This document shows positions 37,801 through 49,388 of a stretch of DNA of 64,000 nt, one piece after another. The stretch is from Sorghum bicolor. Taxonomy: Eukaryota; Streptophyta; Magnoliopsida; Poales; Poaceae. The notes under the pieces were generated by a model that worked only from the letters and a program-made list of their open reading frames with translations, searched no databases and was not told the origin of the DNA. Both the position numbers and the translations under genes were made by a program. The stretch covers positions 15,182,501-15,246,500 of the forward strand of contig NC_012870.2 of assembly GCF_000003195.3 (NCBI RefSeq). The letters are read 5' to 3'. Each line of letters begins with the position of its first letter. Position 1 is the stretch's first letter.

Positions 37801-40800
37801 AAATACGTTTTCTAAAGCTGTTGACGTATTCCACTGTGCCGCTTTGGACTGCGGGTTGAGCGCTGGATCTTCCAGGGGCTCTTTAGCAAAAGTACATAGC
37901 TGAAGGGGTATCGTTGCTTTAGGGCCGCTGATCGCGAGATGAACGGCTAGGAATAGATCGGGGCCGGGGAAAAAGATGGCGCCGGCCGGAACAGTGACTA
38001 GCGCGGCAGTCCTCCATTGCCGGCGCTAGAAGCCCGCCGGAGACCATGGGAAACGCGCTAGAGTGCATCAAACTCAAAACCGAAGGCACGGGGAGCAAGA
38101 GAGAGTTAGCGCGAGCTCACCTAGGGCAAGATCAAAACTCGGGAAAGGCTCGGAGGTGACCGGCGACTCGGGATGGCGGATCGGTGCTCCTCGGAACTTC
38201 GGCGTCGTTCAACGAATCACTGGGAGCACAAGAAAATGTAAGAACAAGTCCGACGGCTCTGCAAGGGCATCACAAAGCTCGGCATGGAGCTTACAACAAC
38301 CAGAGAGCAACGGAACTCGGTTATGGCGGTGGCGGCTTCGTTTCCGTTTCGGCGAGATCCAACACGGCGATTAGGGCTCGGTTCCTCAACTTTGACGCAA
38401 AGAGGGAGCCGCGGGGTTGACCTAGGACGTTATATGGGTCTCGGTTTGCGCGTTTGGGAAGGAAATCCCGAGAACTCGGGCCTCGGTTCGATCCGGCCGA
38501 GTCCGTCTCACCCACGACGCTGGGAAGAAGATGGGAGGGGGCGAGACACTGCCGGGTGGGGTCGGTTGTCAGCGACTGAGAGAGAAGGGGGAGGCGCTGC
38601 GCTGCGGGGCCGGCTCGTCAGCGAGCCAAGGCAGAGGGGCGCGCCCGCCAGGCCACGCGCGGGCTGGGCCGAGGAAAGGGAGTGGGCCGGGGCGAGGGGG
38701 AGGGGAGAAGAAAGAGCAGGCCGGGGGGAGTGAGGGGAGCTGGGCCTCGGCCTGGATCCCAGGGGCTTTCTCTTTTTTTTTCTAATTTCTTTTCTGTTTT
38801 GTTTTATTTTTTTTCAAAGCCTTTTCAGAAAGGATTTTGAGGACAATTAAATACAAACCAAATACAATCAACACAAAATAAAATATGTCTCAGCATGAAT
38901 GCACAAAATCATGTTACTAAGCTTATGATAAATTTTAATTTCCACAAAAATTATTTATTTGCTAAATTAAATGCTCACTAAAATTCTTAAATAATTCAAA
39001 TTAAATCCTATTAATTAAAATTCAAAATTTTGGGTGTTACAATAGATTTGGTGAGTGTTAATCACTCCTTACCCTCAATGTCCTTTCTTGGGTGATGGTA
39101 TCTAGTGTGCTGAGATTTACAGTGAGTCTAACTCAGAAATAACACTCTAGAAGCTTTGTCTAGTGAGAAGTATCTAGCGAACACCTAAGCATCTGGTGTT
39201 CACTAAAGTTTTAGGATATTCCATTTCAATTTTATCGAGTCCTAACTTCTTTTCTTGCATTCAGGGTTTCTTGCATCTCAAACCAGGCCATGCTCTTAGT
39301 TTTCATTTTCATCGCCCTTGTAATACCCGATTTTAAAGACAAAACCAGATATACACCATATGTGAGTCTTATAAGAGAATCTATAACTACAAATGAGGTG
39401 TAATATCAAAAGACAATGCATAAATTATATAGCGTACTTAGTACATCAGAAATAACCTTAGGCAGCAAACAACGGAAGATAACTCCAAACTTTGGGTATT
39501 AACTCCACTCTATAGGATCCAAACTGACTGGTTGATCATAAGTCTAACACTCCTCCTGAAGTGTGGGGGAAATAGCAAGAGTGAGTCCATGTCAAACTCT
39601 ACCAATATAGCAACAAGGTTATATATATCCCACAAACTCGTGATCAATGTAACATAAATAATGTAGAGCATAAAATAATAAACAATAAGTACTTTGACAT
39701 AACAAGAATCATCATCTTTAATGTAGATGTCCCTAAGGCCGCTCGTGTGCGTGAGCACGGCTAGTATACCAGTTTATTAAATACTCTGCAGAGGTCGTAC
39801 ATCTTTATCCATGAGCAATGATTTACCCTTTCGTCCAAGGCCCGTCGGTCTCTTAACCCACTACCAAGGAAGGCTGACAGGGTTCACTATGAAGCCCTTC
39901 AAAAGTTCATCTAACAAGTTAGGGCTATTAGATTCACTCGGCAAGCAGATATAGAGCCCCCTTCCATGGCACATAACATACAACCTATACACAAGGACAG
40001 AGGCCGCACTATACCCAATGTGTCAAGCCTTACACCATTTAAGGTAACCACTAACAAGCTAGAAAAGGTCTTCATACTAAGCTAAAACTAGAGCCATATA
40101 GCCCTCATAGTTTTACTATCAATCTCGGATGATCACGTATAGATAAGTCTTCAAGTTGCTAAAAGTCATTTTTATCGTTTGTTTCTTAGACAAAAATCAA
40201 GTCATAAGATCATGGTCACAGAAAGAAAACCCAATGCTATACTTGCCTTGATCCAATTGCTCTTGCTGATCTTGCTGGTCGTCAAGGTACAAATCTTGAT
40301 CACCGAAGTACTGCTCCATGTCTATACTCGATCACCAATCATCAACACACAAACAATCAGAGCCAAACATACACGAAGCAAACAAAGCTACAATTAATAG
40401 TACACCAACAGTAATAATTGATAAGAAAAGCTTTCAAAATGTTTCTACGCATCACTACGATCACATAGACGTAAAGATCACAAAAATCAGAGCTAAAACT
40501 GAGAAGTTATGAATTTTCTAAGATTTTCTATAGAAAAGTAATTAATTTAAATAGTAACTCAAAAATAAAAAGTTGCAAGTTGGTGAAATAAAGTTACTAA
40601 CATGTAGTTTATATGAAAACAAACCTAACGCAAGTTAAATGGGTCAAATCAGAGTTAAAATGAATATTTTATGAGTTAAATAAAACCAGTGGCAAAACAA
40701 TAATTATTGAAAACGTATTTTGAAATCAAACGGGATAAACTACATTTTCTAAAAGGGGAAAGCGTAATTTTGGAATTCGCTTTGGATTGCATGTTCGAAA

Positions 40801-43800
40801 TCAGAAAAGCACAGGGGCTCTTTAGCAAACATACCAGTGAACTGGTATCTTCTAATCATGACCGTTGATCTTGGATTGGATGGCTGAGGAGGATTGGGGA
40901 GGATCCGGCCACCGGCGCACAGGGCTTTTCGCGGCGGCGCCATTGCCGACGGCGAGGAATTCGCCGGATATGGCGGTTTCGGCCCTAGAGGTCACATGCC
41001 TAGGCTCGAGAAAAACACCAAGAGAAGGCGCGAGTGAAGACGAACTCACCCCCGTTCCTTGGCAGCAAAGAGAGTTTGAGGATGTCTGGCTTCGGCTATG
41101 ACACTTCTCTACAAAACTCTAAGATCATGATGTTAGCAAGTTAAGGCACAAAATCAAGGAAGAAGAAGTCCCACGGGGTCGCTAACTCACCACAAGGCTC
41201 GAGAAGGACCTCCCAATGGCAAAACGGCCACAGAGCATGGCGTCCACAGTGGTGGTGAGCTTGCTCACCGGCAAGATCTAAATCAGTGCTTGGCGGTGGC
41301 TACGGCCTCACGATACTTGCATATGCAAAAGGAGGACTCTGGAAGGTCAACAAGGCCATATACGGTATCTAAATCGCGTCCCCTGTAAGAAATCCTGAGG
41401 AATCCGGTGTTCTGTTGCAATTGGAGTCCGGGGCGGACTGGAGGTGGAAGAAGGCATCGCTGCCATGCAGGCCCCGTCAGCAGCGAGAGAAAGGAGGGGA
41501 AGGCGAATCCACAACATGGGCTTCCTTGTTGGGCCGGGCGGCCGGCTACTAGGCTGGTGCTCGCGTGCGTGAGTGAGGGAGCTGCCTGGGTTGGGTTGTC
41601 CTACTGGGCCAAAAACAGGGAGAGAGAGGGCTTTTACCTTTTTATTTTGTTTTTATTTTATTCAAAAGCCATTTCAAATCCATTCTAAAAACATTTTGAA
41701 TCATTTTGAATTTTGGGTTCAAATACACTCATCACAATGAATAAAATGCAGTGGCATGCATGCTCAAACATGTTACTAACTCCTATGATAAATTCTAATT
41801 TAATGAAAAATATTATTTCTATGTTTAATGAGCACAAAAAATACATATTTAAATCATTTTAACTCTATTTCAAATGGAGCAAACTTTTAGGTTGTTACAA
41901 CCCTTGGTAGAACTTGTTTATGTATCTTAATGTTGATGCATATATCCATTCCAACATTACCATGAAAACCAAATAGAGTCAACAATTAATACCAATAAAG
42001 TCCATGTGTTGTGATCTGACTCATTGTTGCCTCAGCAAAACACAACTTTCTATGTTGGTGATGTCATTTATCACCAAAACCAAATAGGACCTAAATGCTT
42101 TTAACATCACTAAGGGTGTGTAGTAATTACCATCCCAATGACTAACCTGCATCAAACAAAGGTTTTGTCTCCTCTCAAGCTTGTCTCATTACTCGATATC
42201 TAGTATGGATTTGATCTAGGTTGCTACTATATATACCTGCTTGGTCCTCTCAGGTCATCCTCAGTGGAAGTTTCATGACCCAGTTTCAACACATCCATAT
42301 TTTAGAAATAGTGATGTCATTTTTCACCAAAACCAAATAGGACCTAAATGCTTTTAACATCACTAAGGGTGTGTAGTAATTACCATCCCAATGACTAACC
42401 TGCATCAAACAAAGGTTTTGTCTCCTCTCAACCTTGTCTCATTACTCGATATCTAGTATGGATTTGATCTGGGTTGCTACTATATATACCTGTTTGGTCC
42501 TCTCAGGTCATCCTCAGTGGAAGTTTCATGACCCAGTTTCAACACATCCATATTTTAGAAATAGTGCAGAAGAGTTTTGTGGGGATAAAACTCTCTACTT
42601 CCATAAAACTCTTATCATCTCCCTCTTCGTTAATACAGTGCCACATCAGCATATTTAATGTGCATGAATCTCTAATAAAACTCCCATTGAGACTAACCTC
42701 ATTACCTACTTAAGTGCTATTGGTCCTTGTCGGGACCTTATAATGAGACGTCTAGGCTGCCACACTAATTGAGGTCATTAGCTGGACCACACTATGTTCT
42801 AATTTGGACAATGTACATACAACATACACCCCTCTCTATGCTATGTTATAATAGAAGTACTGCAATCATATCCGTCTAATCTTGGGCTTCCACTCCAATT
42901 TTAGCGTATTCATTATTCATGCTCAATTGTTTATGGACTCAACGAATCTGACAGTTATGCATGGTAGAGCAGGAAATAATAGTTTCATTTCATCTCATTG
43001 ACATGATTCCATGCCCATCTCTAGGATTGCTTACTACCCAAATTAAACCACCATGTAGTTTATACTTAAAATAAACCGCTCCTTCAACACTGAATAAATG
43101 TATTGGTTGCTTTCTAGATATTTTTTTCTTAAAATGCAGAAACATAACAAGTTTTTCTTCACTAGGTGTATGTTGGTTGCCAAAGCTGGGAAACTGCGCT
43201 CATAGTTCAGGCCTTTTGTTCAACAGGGCTTACTGAGGAGTTTTGTTCAACCCTTCAAAAAGCTCACCAGTTCTTACAAAATGCACAGGTTTACTGAGTA
43301 TATGTGTGATATATTTTTATTGAAAATCATTGATTCAGTATAAATTGACATCAGTATTTTATGCTTGTAGATTACTGAGGACATTCCTAATTACAAAAGC
43401 TACTATCGTGAAAGAACAAAAGGTTCTTGGACTCTATCCAATGGAGAAAACGTTTGGGCTATTGCTGATACTAATGCTGAAGCACTTAAGGTTATATTTT
43501 TCACTAACACAAAGTGAATTTAATATTTGGAAACACTTTTCACATGGCAAGAATCAGACCTTGCATGTCAAATAAAGATGACTTAGTCCCCTCTTGGTAG
43601 CAAAAGAAAAACATTATCCTTGTTTTATCTTTTTGTAGGAACAGGCAGGGTTTCCCTCCGAGAAATTTATTATTAAAAGAGCAAATTACATTAGAGAATT
43701 AAGAATGAAAGAAGATAATAGAAATTACAATTGGCCTTATAGCCATAAATCTGTCAAAGGAAACTATCACGTCTTTGCCTCAAGGACCATAGTAAACTCT

Positions 43801-46800
43801 TTCATAAAATATCCTTCCAATTCACAACCTTGGTGCAATATAATGATCTGGAGATCACAATATTTTGCTCTGTTCGAGTCTGATCCATCTTTTATCTTCT
43901 TGAGGCATGTTTTAGCTTGAGCAAATGTATTTATGATCTTAGTGAGAATCTAAATTAACATGTATTAAAATTTTGTACAAATAGTTATGTTTTACTAGAA
44001 ATATATGTGTTGAAGGTACTATTTTAATCATTTGTTTGCCTTTTATTTCATTGTGTAGGCAATACTGCTGCTGTCTGACATTCCTTCAGAACTTGTCGGG
44101 AATACAATCAAACAAGAACGGTTGTATGATGCTATTGATTGCCTCCTTTCTTTTGTGGTATGACTAATAAAATTATCTACCATATATTACCAACATTTTA
44201 GCTACAGTTAGAATTCCTTCCCGAATGTATTCATGCATGAAAAAAATATAAGTACCAATTAGGAAAGTGTATTGAAATTAGATTAAAACGTGTGCATAGA
44301 ACAAACATATTTTTTCAACACTTAGACAAAGCTTTTTTTCTTGCCAGCACATTGGGCATTACATCATCATAGTATGTAAAATGTACTTAAATGTAAAGCA
44401 TACTAACAAATGAACAAATGAAACTATTCATCACTAGCACTTCTAACAAATTCAATGTATATAAAATTATTCATTGGCCAAACTCAAGAGATATTTTACG
44501 TAACACACCTACTAATAAGGGTCAGTTTGGACCTTGATAGCCAATTTTTACCTAACTGCTAGATTCTTTATTTGCTAGGTAGTTCATTTAAAGCAATTGG
44601 TTGGGCTATTAGCTAGGGTCTTTGAATATACTAAAGCTAGCTATTTTTCGTGGTTAACTATTAGTTGCATGGAACACCTCTAATCAATGGATCTATTTGC
44701 ATTATACAACTCAGACATGATATATAGATGCATGCTAAAGGCACCTAACCTGCATGTAGGGTGTCTATATATCTCGTGAACTGAAGCTAGTGGAGCCATC
44801 GGGTAGGCCTAAATGGGTTATTTCTTACTGGGTTCAAATGTAGTTAACATTTTTGGATTAAATTAGGAGAGGCTAAACATCTATTAAGACATATATTAAC
44901 CGGTAACAGAGGGATCGATACAACATTGGGGGGGCAGTAGAGCCCCCTCCCTCTGCCCCTAGTCTCTTCCAACGAGTGTTTGCATCATTATTATGGGTAT
45001 TTGGATCCATAATTAATATCTTTATCATTAGCCTATTATCCATCCCAGTGTTTGCAACAACCATCTCTTTTGTTTATGTATCAAACGTAGGTAAGGAAAA
45101 CTCAGGTTTGTTTTTTATTAACAATTAAGATAATATGCCAATGGTATAGTCCGATGCCAGATCTCAAAATAATACAAAAATACATACCCATGGTAACATA
45201 AAATTCAAGTAGAGATTTCTAATTTATCTGGACCTAGATCTTAACATAATCAACCTTCAAACCTAATGTAATTGGAAAATTGGAGCTTAATTCACTTTAA
45301 GCATTAAATATATTGTTCTTCACAACAAGTTCAGTGACTGGACCATCATTTACATTCATTTTGTATCCTGACAGTTACTAGAGGCATCACACCAATCTAT
45401 AACATGAATTGGGTGTCAAAGCTATCATCACAACTGATTCATGGTCAACATAACAAATCGTGATGGACCGCTTGTAAATTTCATTTCTACAGTAGCGAGA
45501 TTACCATCATATAATTTGTGGCAACTTGTTGGCAAGTATGCCCCTCATGTCACATCACATCCATTACACTTGTGGTCCCTTCTCATATATCTAGGTTGTA
45601 CTAGCGCAAGCGATTTCAGGTTGATCTGCTAGCATGTTACTAGGCTATGATCTTTTACAACAGCTAATAATTCTGCATTGGGAGGCCTGAAAACATAAAT
45701 TCTAGTATGACAGCCATATATACTTTGTTGCACGCTATTCTTGTCTCAAACTATAGAATAATCAAGCATGTTGGATCCAAAATTCAAGGCTCTACATGTT
45801 GGCCGTATAGTTATTGAATTTCACAACAGTTGTCCGCTTACCTAAATCTATATGATGAACTTTGCAATTTCATGATTATATGAAAAAAAAATCTTTCAAT
45901 TTTCAAATTCAATAGTACTAATACAGCTATTTTTCTACTGTTGAAGAACAAAGATGGTACATTGTCATCAGCTGAATGTAAACGAACAACTTCATGGGTG
46001 GAGGTGAGCATACCTTTGCATGGTATTAATGTAAACCATAAAAAATAATGTTTCTGATTTTTTGTCTATATTTGAAACTTTTTCCAAGACTTCTGCTATA
46101 TATACTTGTATAAATTAGAACTTCATCTATCAATAATTGAGGAACTTCTTACTAAATAGCTCTTCTCAACTAGGAGCGAAATAGTGGAGATAAACAATCT
46201 AATTTATTTTACTGATGATATTACTAATAAAAAAAGTCTGTCTTATTGAAGATCATCAATATGTTGGAAGAGTTGTACTTTGTTTAATGAATTTAATTCA
46301 TAACTTTATGAAGATCTAAACAATAAATCGCTGAAATGAATTAACTGTAGCAACTTTTAACAGTCTACGAACAAGACTATTCACTAGTAAACATCTGAGC
46401 TAAGGAAAAGTGGAATCATGTATGTGATACAGGAGAAATTCATGTGTCATGTGTGTGGCAAATCTAGTGCTACATTGGGTCTGATCTCATAGTAGAACTG
46501 AAATATCTAATGTTCTCACTTATTTGAAGTTTTAATTAAAAAATAAACATATTTGTCTTCAGTAACCGATACACATGGTTAAAATGATTTGGGGGGGGGG
46601 GGGGGGCGCAGAATAAATCAAAATATATTACCCTTTCGCTCTTTATAGCAAAGTAGTAGGAATAATAGCTTCTGACCATATTTAGGAGTAACAATTGATC
46701 CCCTAATGCTATTTGCACATGGTATGTAAACCCAACATGTTTATGGAAATTGGAAAATCCAACCCTGAATGCAGTCTTGCATCCACCAACCATGTACATG

Positions 46801-49388
46801 CATGCATGGGATTTCACCATGCCCTTGTTGGATTTATATATTTTTCTGGTACTTTTACTTTTATAAAATTTCATATATTGTCATTGTCATTTATTACTTA
46901 TATATATTACAAAAACATGTGGTTTTTGTAGCTTAGCCATGACATACTAAAGTACTTTTATTTTAATGTCGTATCAAAATCTTAGCACCATGTGAAATTG
47001 ATTAACTACGTTCCTAATGCAGTTTATCAATCCTTCTGAGAGTTTTCGTAATATCATCGTCGACTATCCGTAAGAGATCCGAGCATCTGGTGGTTTAAAA
47101 TGTTCACCAATTTAGTTTCTAAATTGCACAATGACTAACGGCCTATAACCAAATATGCAGGTATCCTGAATGCACATCATCATTAATACAAGTTTTAATA
47201 TTGTTTAGAGACAAGTGTCCAATGTATCGTCGCGAGGAGATAGACAAAATTATCAAAAGTGGTGCATCATTCATTGAGAAAGTACAGCGAAAGGATGGGT
47301 CCTGGTATGTACAAAATGAATTGCTAAGATTTATGCGTGAATTATATTATGACTGCTAATGGTAATAATAACTAATTAAACAGGTACGGCTCTTGGGCTG
47401 TGTGTTTCACTTATGCAACATTCTTCGGTATAAAAGGATTAGCTGATGCAGGAAGAACATACCAGAACAGTTTGCCTATCAGGAAAGCATGCAACTTCTT
47501 GTTGTCAAAGCAGCTAGCAACCGGTGGATGGGGAGAGAGCTACCTCAGCTGTCAAACTGAGGTAATTGTTCTTCCATCATTTGCATTATTGTATTCGGTC
47601 AAGACATTCTAATTAAGTTGTCTCCATTAATTGCTGTCATGCATGCGTTAGACTTATATTAGAGATTAGAGGATTATTAACAGGCGGATTATTATTGCTA
47701 ATAGCTCATAGAATAGATTAGAACACCTAGCTACTACATCAGATAGAATATATACCTTCGTTGGAGGAAGTAAGGTGTCGTGGATTTGGTGAGTGTGGCT
47801 CCGGAATCCTAACCCTTTCTTCCTCCTCCCAGCTGCGAGCAACCGCTGATGGATCCATCGCATGATAGAGTTTGCGCTGACTTTTATGAGCTAGCGAGTA
47901 GAGGAGGCCGCCAATAGTGAGGGGGCCGGGGCGGCCGGCGACTTTGGCCTGGACGGATGCAGATCGATCCAGCATGCCATTGCTCGCGCGGTTGTGCCTC
48001 GTGGCTGAGAGAGAGAGCCGGAGGACTTCACCTTGAGAACCGAGAGGATCGATCGGAGGTGCACACGCAAGACCGACGATGACCGTCGGCGCACGTACGT
48101 GTGCAAAAGAGGCCGAATCTGCAAAGCTGGAGCAGCAGGCTGCCGAGATGGAGCTTCAGCAATCAGCACCTCACGTATTGCTATTGTGCTGAGCTGGCGC
48201 CAGCTGGGCTACTTTGTGCTAAAATTAGCTTTTTTTTAACATATGACTTAAAATTAGTTTTGTAGTAGTGTTCTTTCCAACAAGACATGCTCTGGAAAAT
48301 AAAGTACTTAGAGTTTGTGCTAACTTTTTTTTGCTACAAACTGAACAGGAGTATGTTGATAGTGGCAGGCCACATGCAGTGCAGACTGCACAGGCGATGC
48401 TAGCTTTACTTTACGCTGGACAGGTTTAATTTGTGCCCCACCCCAACCCACCCGCCCACCTAGTCCGATTGGATGTAGCTGCTTTCCTAATGTTGATACT
48501 ATGAGCAGGTTGAACAAGATCCAGCGCCACTATACCGTGCTGCAAAAGAATTAATCAACATGCAGATGGAGAACGGAGAATTTCCCCAACAAGTATGTGT
48601 TTTTCCATACACCAAAATAGAGTATTCCATGCATATTAAATATAAATTGAGTGATTTATTCAACTAGTTATTAGGAGAAATATGGCCATTATGCAATTTC
48701 ATAGTGAGTAGATATCTAGTGAATTAGCAGGACTAAACTAATAAAATGTAAACAAATACTGCTCCCATATTTTTGTAAGGCGTATATATTTTGTTGGAAA
48801 ATGGGATTATTATGTTTATGAAACCTAGTGGCTAACAAAAAAATGGCCATGATATATCTAGTGTCAGTATATATGCCTTGGAACTAATCATACTTATGAA
48901 GAGAGATGCACAATTAACAAGGAGAAATAAAGAGAGAGAACTTCATTAATTAAGCCACATATCAGCTATATATTTTGAAACAAGAGGTCAACGAATATAA
49001 GCCTTGCTTTTTGAAATGGAGGGGTAGTAATAATGTTATTTTACCTGGTTTAGTTTTATAAGTGTTAGCATGCATGTTTAGAATAGTAGAGAAGTCCATG
49101 ACCAAAATTTGTGGTAGCTTTTTAGTGTAATGCAGGTATGGAGATCAGCAATTAACTGTGTGTGTCATTCGGACTGACATCAACTTCCATCCTGTTCCGT
49201 TTTGTTCAATTCATCTTGTGGTTGCCATCTCTAAAGTCTAAAAAATGTTTGAATTTGCATTTCAATTTTAGGAAATTGTTGGCAACTTCAACTCCTCACT
49301 TTTCTTTAATTACCCCAACTTCCGGAACTTATTTCCCATCTGGGCTCTAGGAGAGTTTCGCCGCCGACTTCTTGCAAAAAAGAGTTAA
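22820..49388 (+). CDS. Oxidosqualene cyclase (triterpene/sterol cyclase), 18 exons, intron 1 donor GA
   Basis: Family role: cyclises 2,3-oxidosqualene to a sterol or triterpene alcohol at the ER membrane. Exons: 22820-23020, 24502-24687, 25367-25456, 25541-25735, 25999-26083, 26226-26392, 27116-27304, 28912-29025, 43166-43288, 43371-43490, 44059-44157, 45947-46003, 47023-47069, 47161-47304, 47384-47561, 48349-48423, 48509-48592, 49272-49388. They join in frame to 756 residues, the normal family size (about 757-760). Start MWRLKIGE is family-typical. QW motifs seen: [41 protein letters not shown]; the one in exons 11-12 is degraded (VNKDGTL). [12 protein letters not shown] aligns with the active-site WCHCR region. 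The catalytic motif, DCTAE in relatives, is DTNAE (Asp about 483). All introns but the first are GT-AG; intron 1 begins GA. Product cannot be predicted; this is not a standard cycloartenol synthase. It may be functional, mis-spliced or a young pseudogene. Confidence 0.88.
23018..23030 (+). other. Altered splice donor of OSC intron 1 (CAG|GAAAGT)
   Basis: Exon 1 ends in ATGCGGATGCAG (residues MRMQ), the conserved end of OSC exon 1. The next bases are GAAAGT where GTAAGT would be expected. Exon 2 starts after TTTGCAG with YTKQN, the correct continuation. A nearby GT at 23025 (GAAA|GTACAT) would add four bases and shift the frame to a stop at TAG within exon 2. Confidence 0.8.
23045..24501. other. 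OSC intron 1 contents
   Basis: The intron holds an ATT microsatellite (about 23047-23063), a probable MITE remnant with CTCTCTAAGGCCAATCTCAA at about 23480, and AT-rich sequence. An ATG at 24436 is open in frame into exon 2 and could give an N-terminally truncated product, but nothing shows it is used. Confidence 0.4.
24810..25140 (+). repeat. Direct duplication in OSC intron 2 (period about 192 bp)
   Basis: GTCAACAATGAATGGAT begins at 24810 and again at 25002. Each is followed by matching AT-rich text, including AAATAGAAACATA and AAAATGTTAACCATT. The copies have diverged. Confidence 0.75.
27305..28911. other. OSC intron 7, no gene seen
   Basis: This 1.6-kb AT-rich intron has only short chance open frames. 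I see no terminal repeats or conserved protein text. Confidence 0.5.
29026..30537. other. Left part of giant OSC intron 8
   Basis: Intron 8 spans 29026-43165 (14.1 kb). This left part has no supported gene. CACTACTATAAATA at about 29050 resembles a CACTA end, but I could not find a matching partner. The retrotransposon begins at 30538. Confidence 0.45.
30538..33479 (-). repeat. 3' LTR of the retrotransposon
   Basis: The boundaries are TGTCACACCC and GGGTGTTACA on the plus strand. By eye it differs from the other LTR by roughly a dozen single changes, most of them transitions, plus small indels. Open frames in its GC-rich part (about 32500-33170) recur in the other LTR and are not taken as genes. 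Confidence 0.92.
33630..35191 (-). pseudogene. Retrotransposon gag-protease with a frameshift
   Basis: The first frame (35191 down to about 34430) begins with [18 protein letters not shown] text and contains a retroviral-type gag domain ([12 protein letters not shown], then [11 protein letters not shown] and [19 protein letters not shown]). The frame then shifts near 34430. The second frame (to 33630) has a Gln/Asn-rich linker, a zinc knuckle [14 protein letters not shown], and an aspartic protease with [12 protein letters not shown] and DVILGLDWM. It stops soon after the protease, and no reverse transcriptase, RNase H or integrase follows before the LTR. The break lies in the linker, so it may be a natural recoding site or a mutation. 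Confidence 0.85.
36101..39041 (-). repeat. 5' LTR of the retrotransposon
   Basis: This LTR lies next to the primer-binding site. It is nearly identical to 30538-33479. Its right border is followed directly by the ATAGA target duplication. Confidence 0.92.
39319..41899 (-). mobile_element. Solo LTR of a related, older family
   Basis: It starts TGTAATACCC and ends GGTTGTTACA on the plus strand. Flanks are GCCCT (39314-39318) and ACCCT (41900-41904), a 5-bp duplication with one mismatch. Internal blocks match the complete element's LTR at moderate identity, for instance GTGAGCACGGCTAGTATACC and TAACAAGCTAGAAAA. No internal region or second LTR is present, so it probably arose by LTR-LTR recombination. 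Confidence 0.82.
42058..42566 (+). repeat. Tandem duplication, two copies of 253 bp, in OSC intron 8
   Basis: The text from GTGATGTCATTT to ATCCATATTTTAGAAATA occurs at 42058 and again at 42311 with only a few changes (for example TTATCACC versus TTTTCACC). After the second copy comes a short MITE-like stretch (about 42566-42700). Confidence 0.88.
43491..44058. other. OSC intron 10, unassigned
   Basis: A 71-codon open frame (43705-43920) lies in this intron, but it has no OSC similarity or other recognised domain. The exons on both sides join in frame without it. Confidence 0.4.
44158..45946. other. OSC intron 11, no gene seen
   Basis: This is AT-rich intronic sequence of 1.8 kb. I see only chance open frames and no clear terminal repeats. 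Confidence 0.45.
46591..46606 (+). repeat. Poly-G run of 16 in OSC intron 12
   Basis: Sixteen G bases in a row follow AAAATGATTT. The run is on the sense strand of the OSC transcript and could form a G-quadruplex-like structure or be a length-variable site. Confidence 0.9.
47562..48348. other. OSC intron 15 with a GC-rich insert
   Basis: About 47760-48200 is much more GC-rich than the surrounding intron and has open frames on the minus strand (up to 92 codons) without recognised domains. It looks like inserted material, perhaps transposon-borne, but I cannot find terminal repeats. Confidence 0.4.

Larger units (their letters stand above)
30538..39041 (-). mobile_element. Complete LTR retrotransposon lacking RT and integrase (Ty3/gypsy-like)
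   Basis: Two near-identical LTRs (30538-33479 and 36101-39041, about 2.94 kb each) flank a 2.6-kb interior. The element is bordered by the 5-bp duplication ATAGA (30533-30537 and 39042-39046). It is oriented antisense to the OSC. In that sense the LTR starts TGTAACACCC and ends GGGTGTGACA. A primer-binding site TTGGTATCAAAGC (36086-36098) resembles the initiator-tRNA-Met type. The polypurine tract AAGGGGGTAGAG lies at about 33482-33493. The interior encodes only gag and protease, so movement would need enzymes from another element. Confidence 0.93.

Noticed and set aside
43705..43920. Open frame in OSC intron 10 as an extra exon
   Set aside because: Exons 10 and 11 join in frame without it and the text has no OSC similarity.
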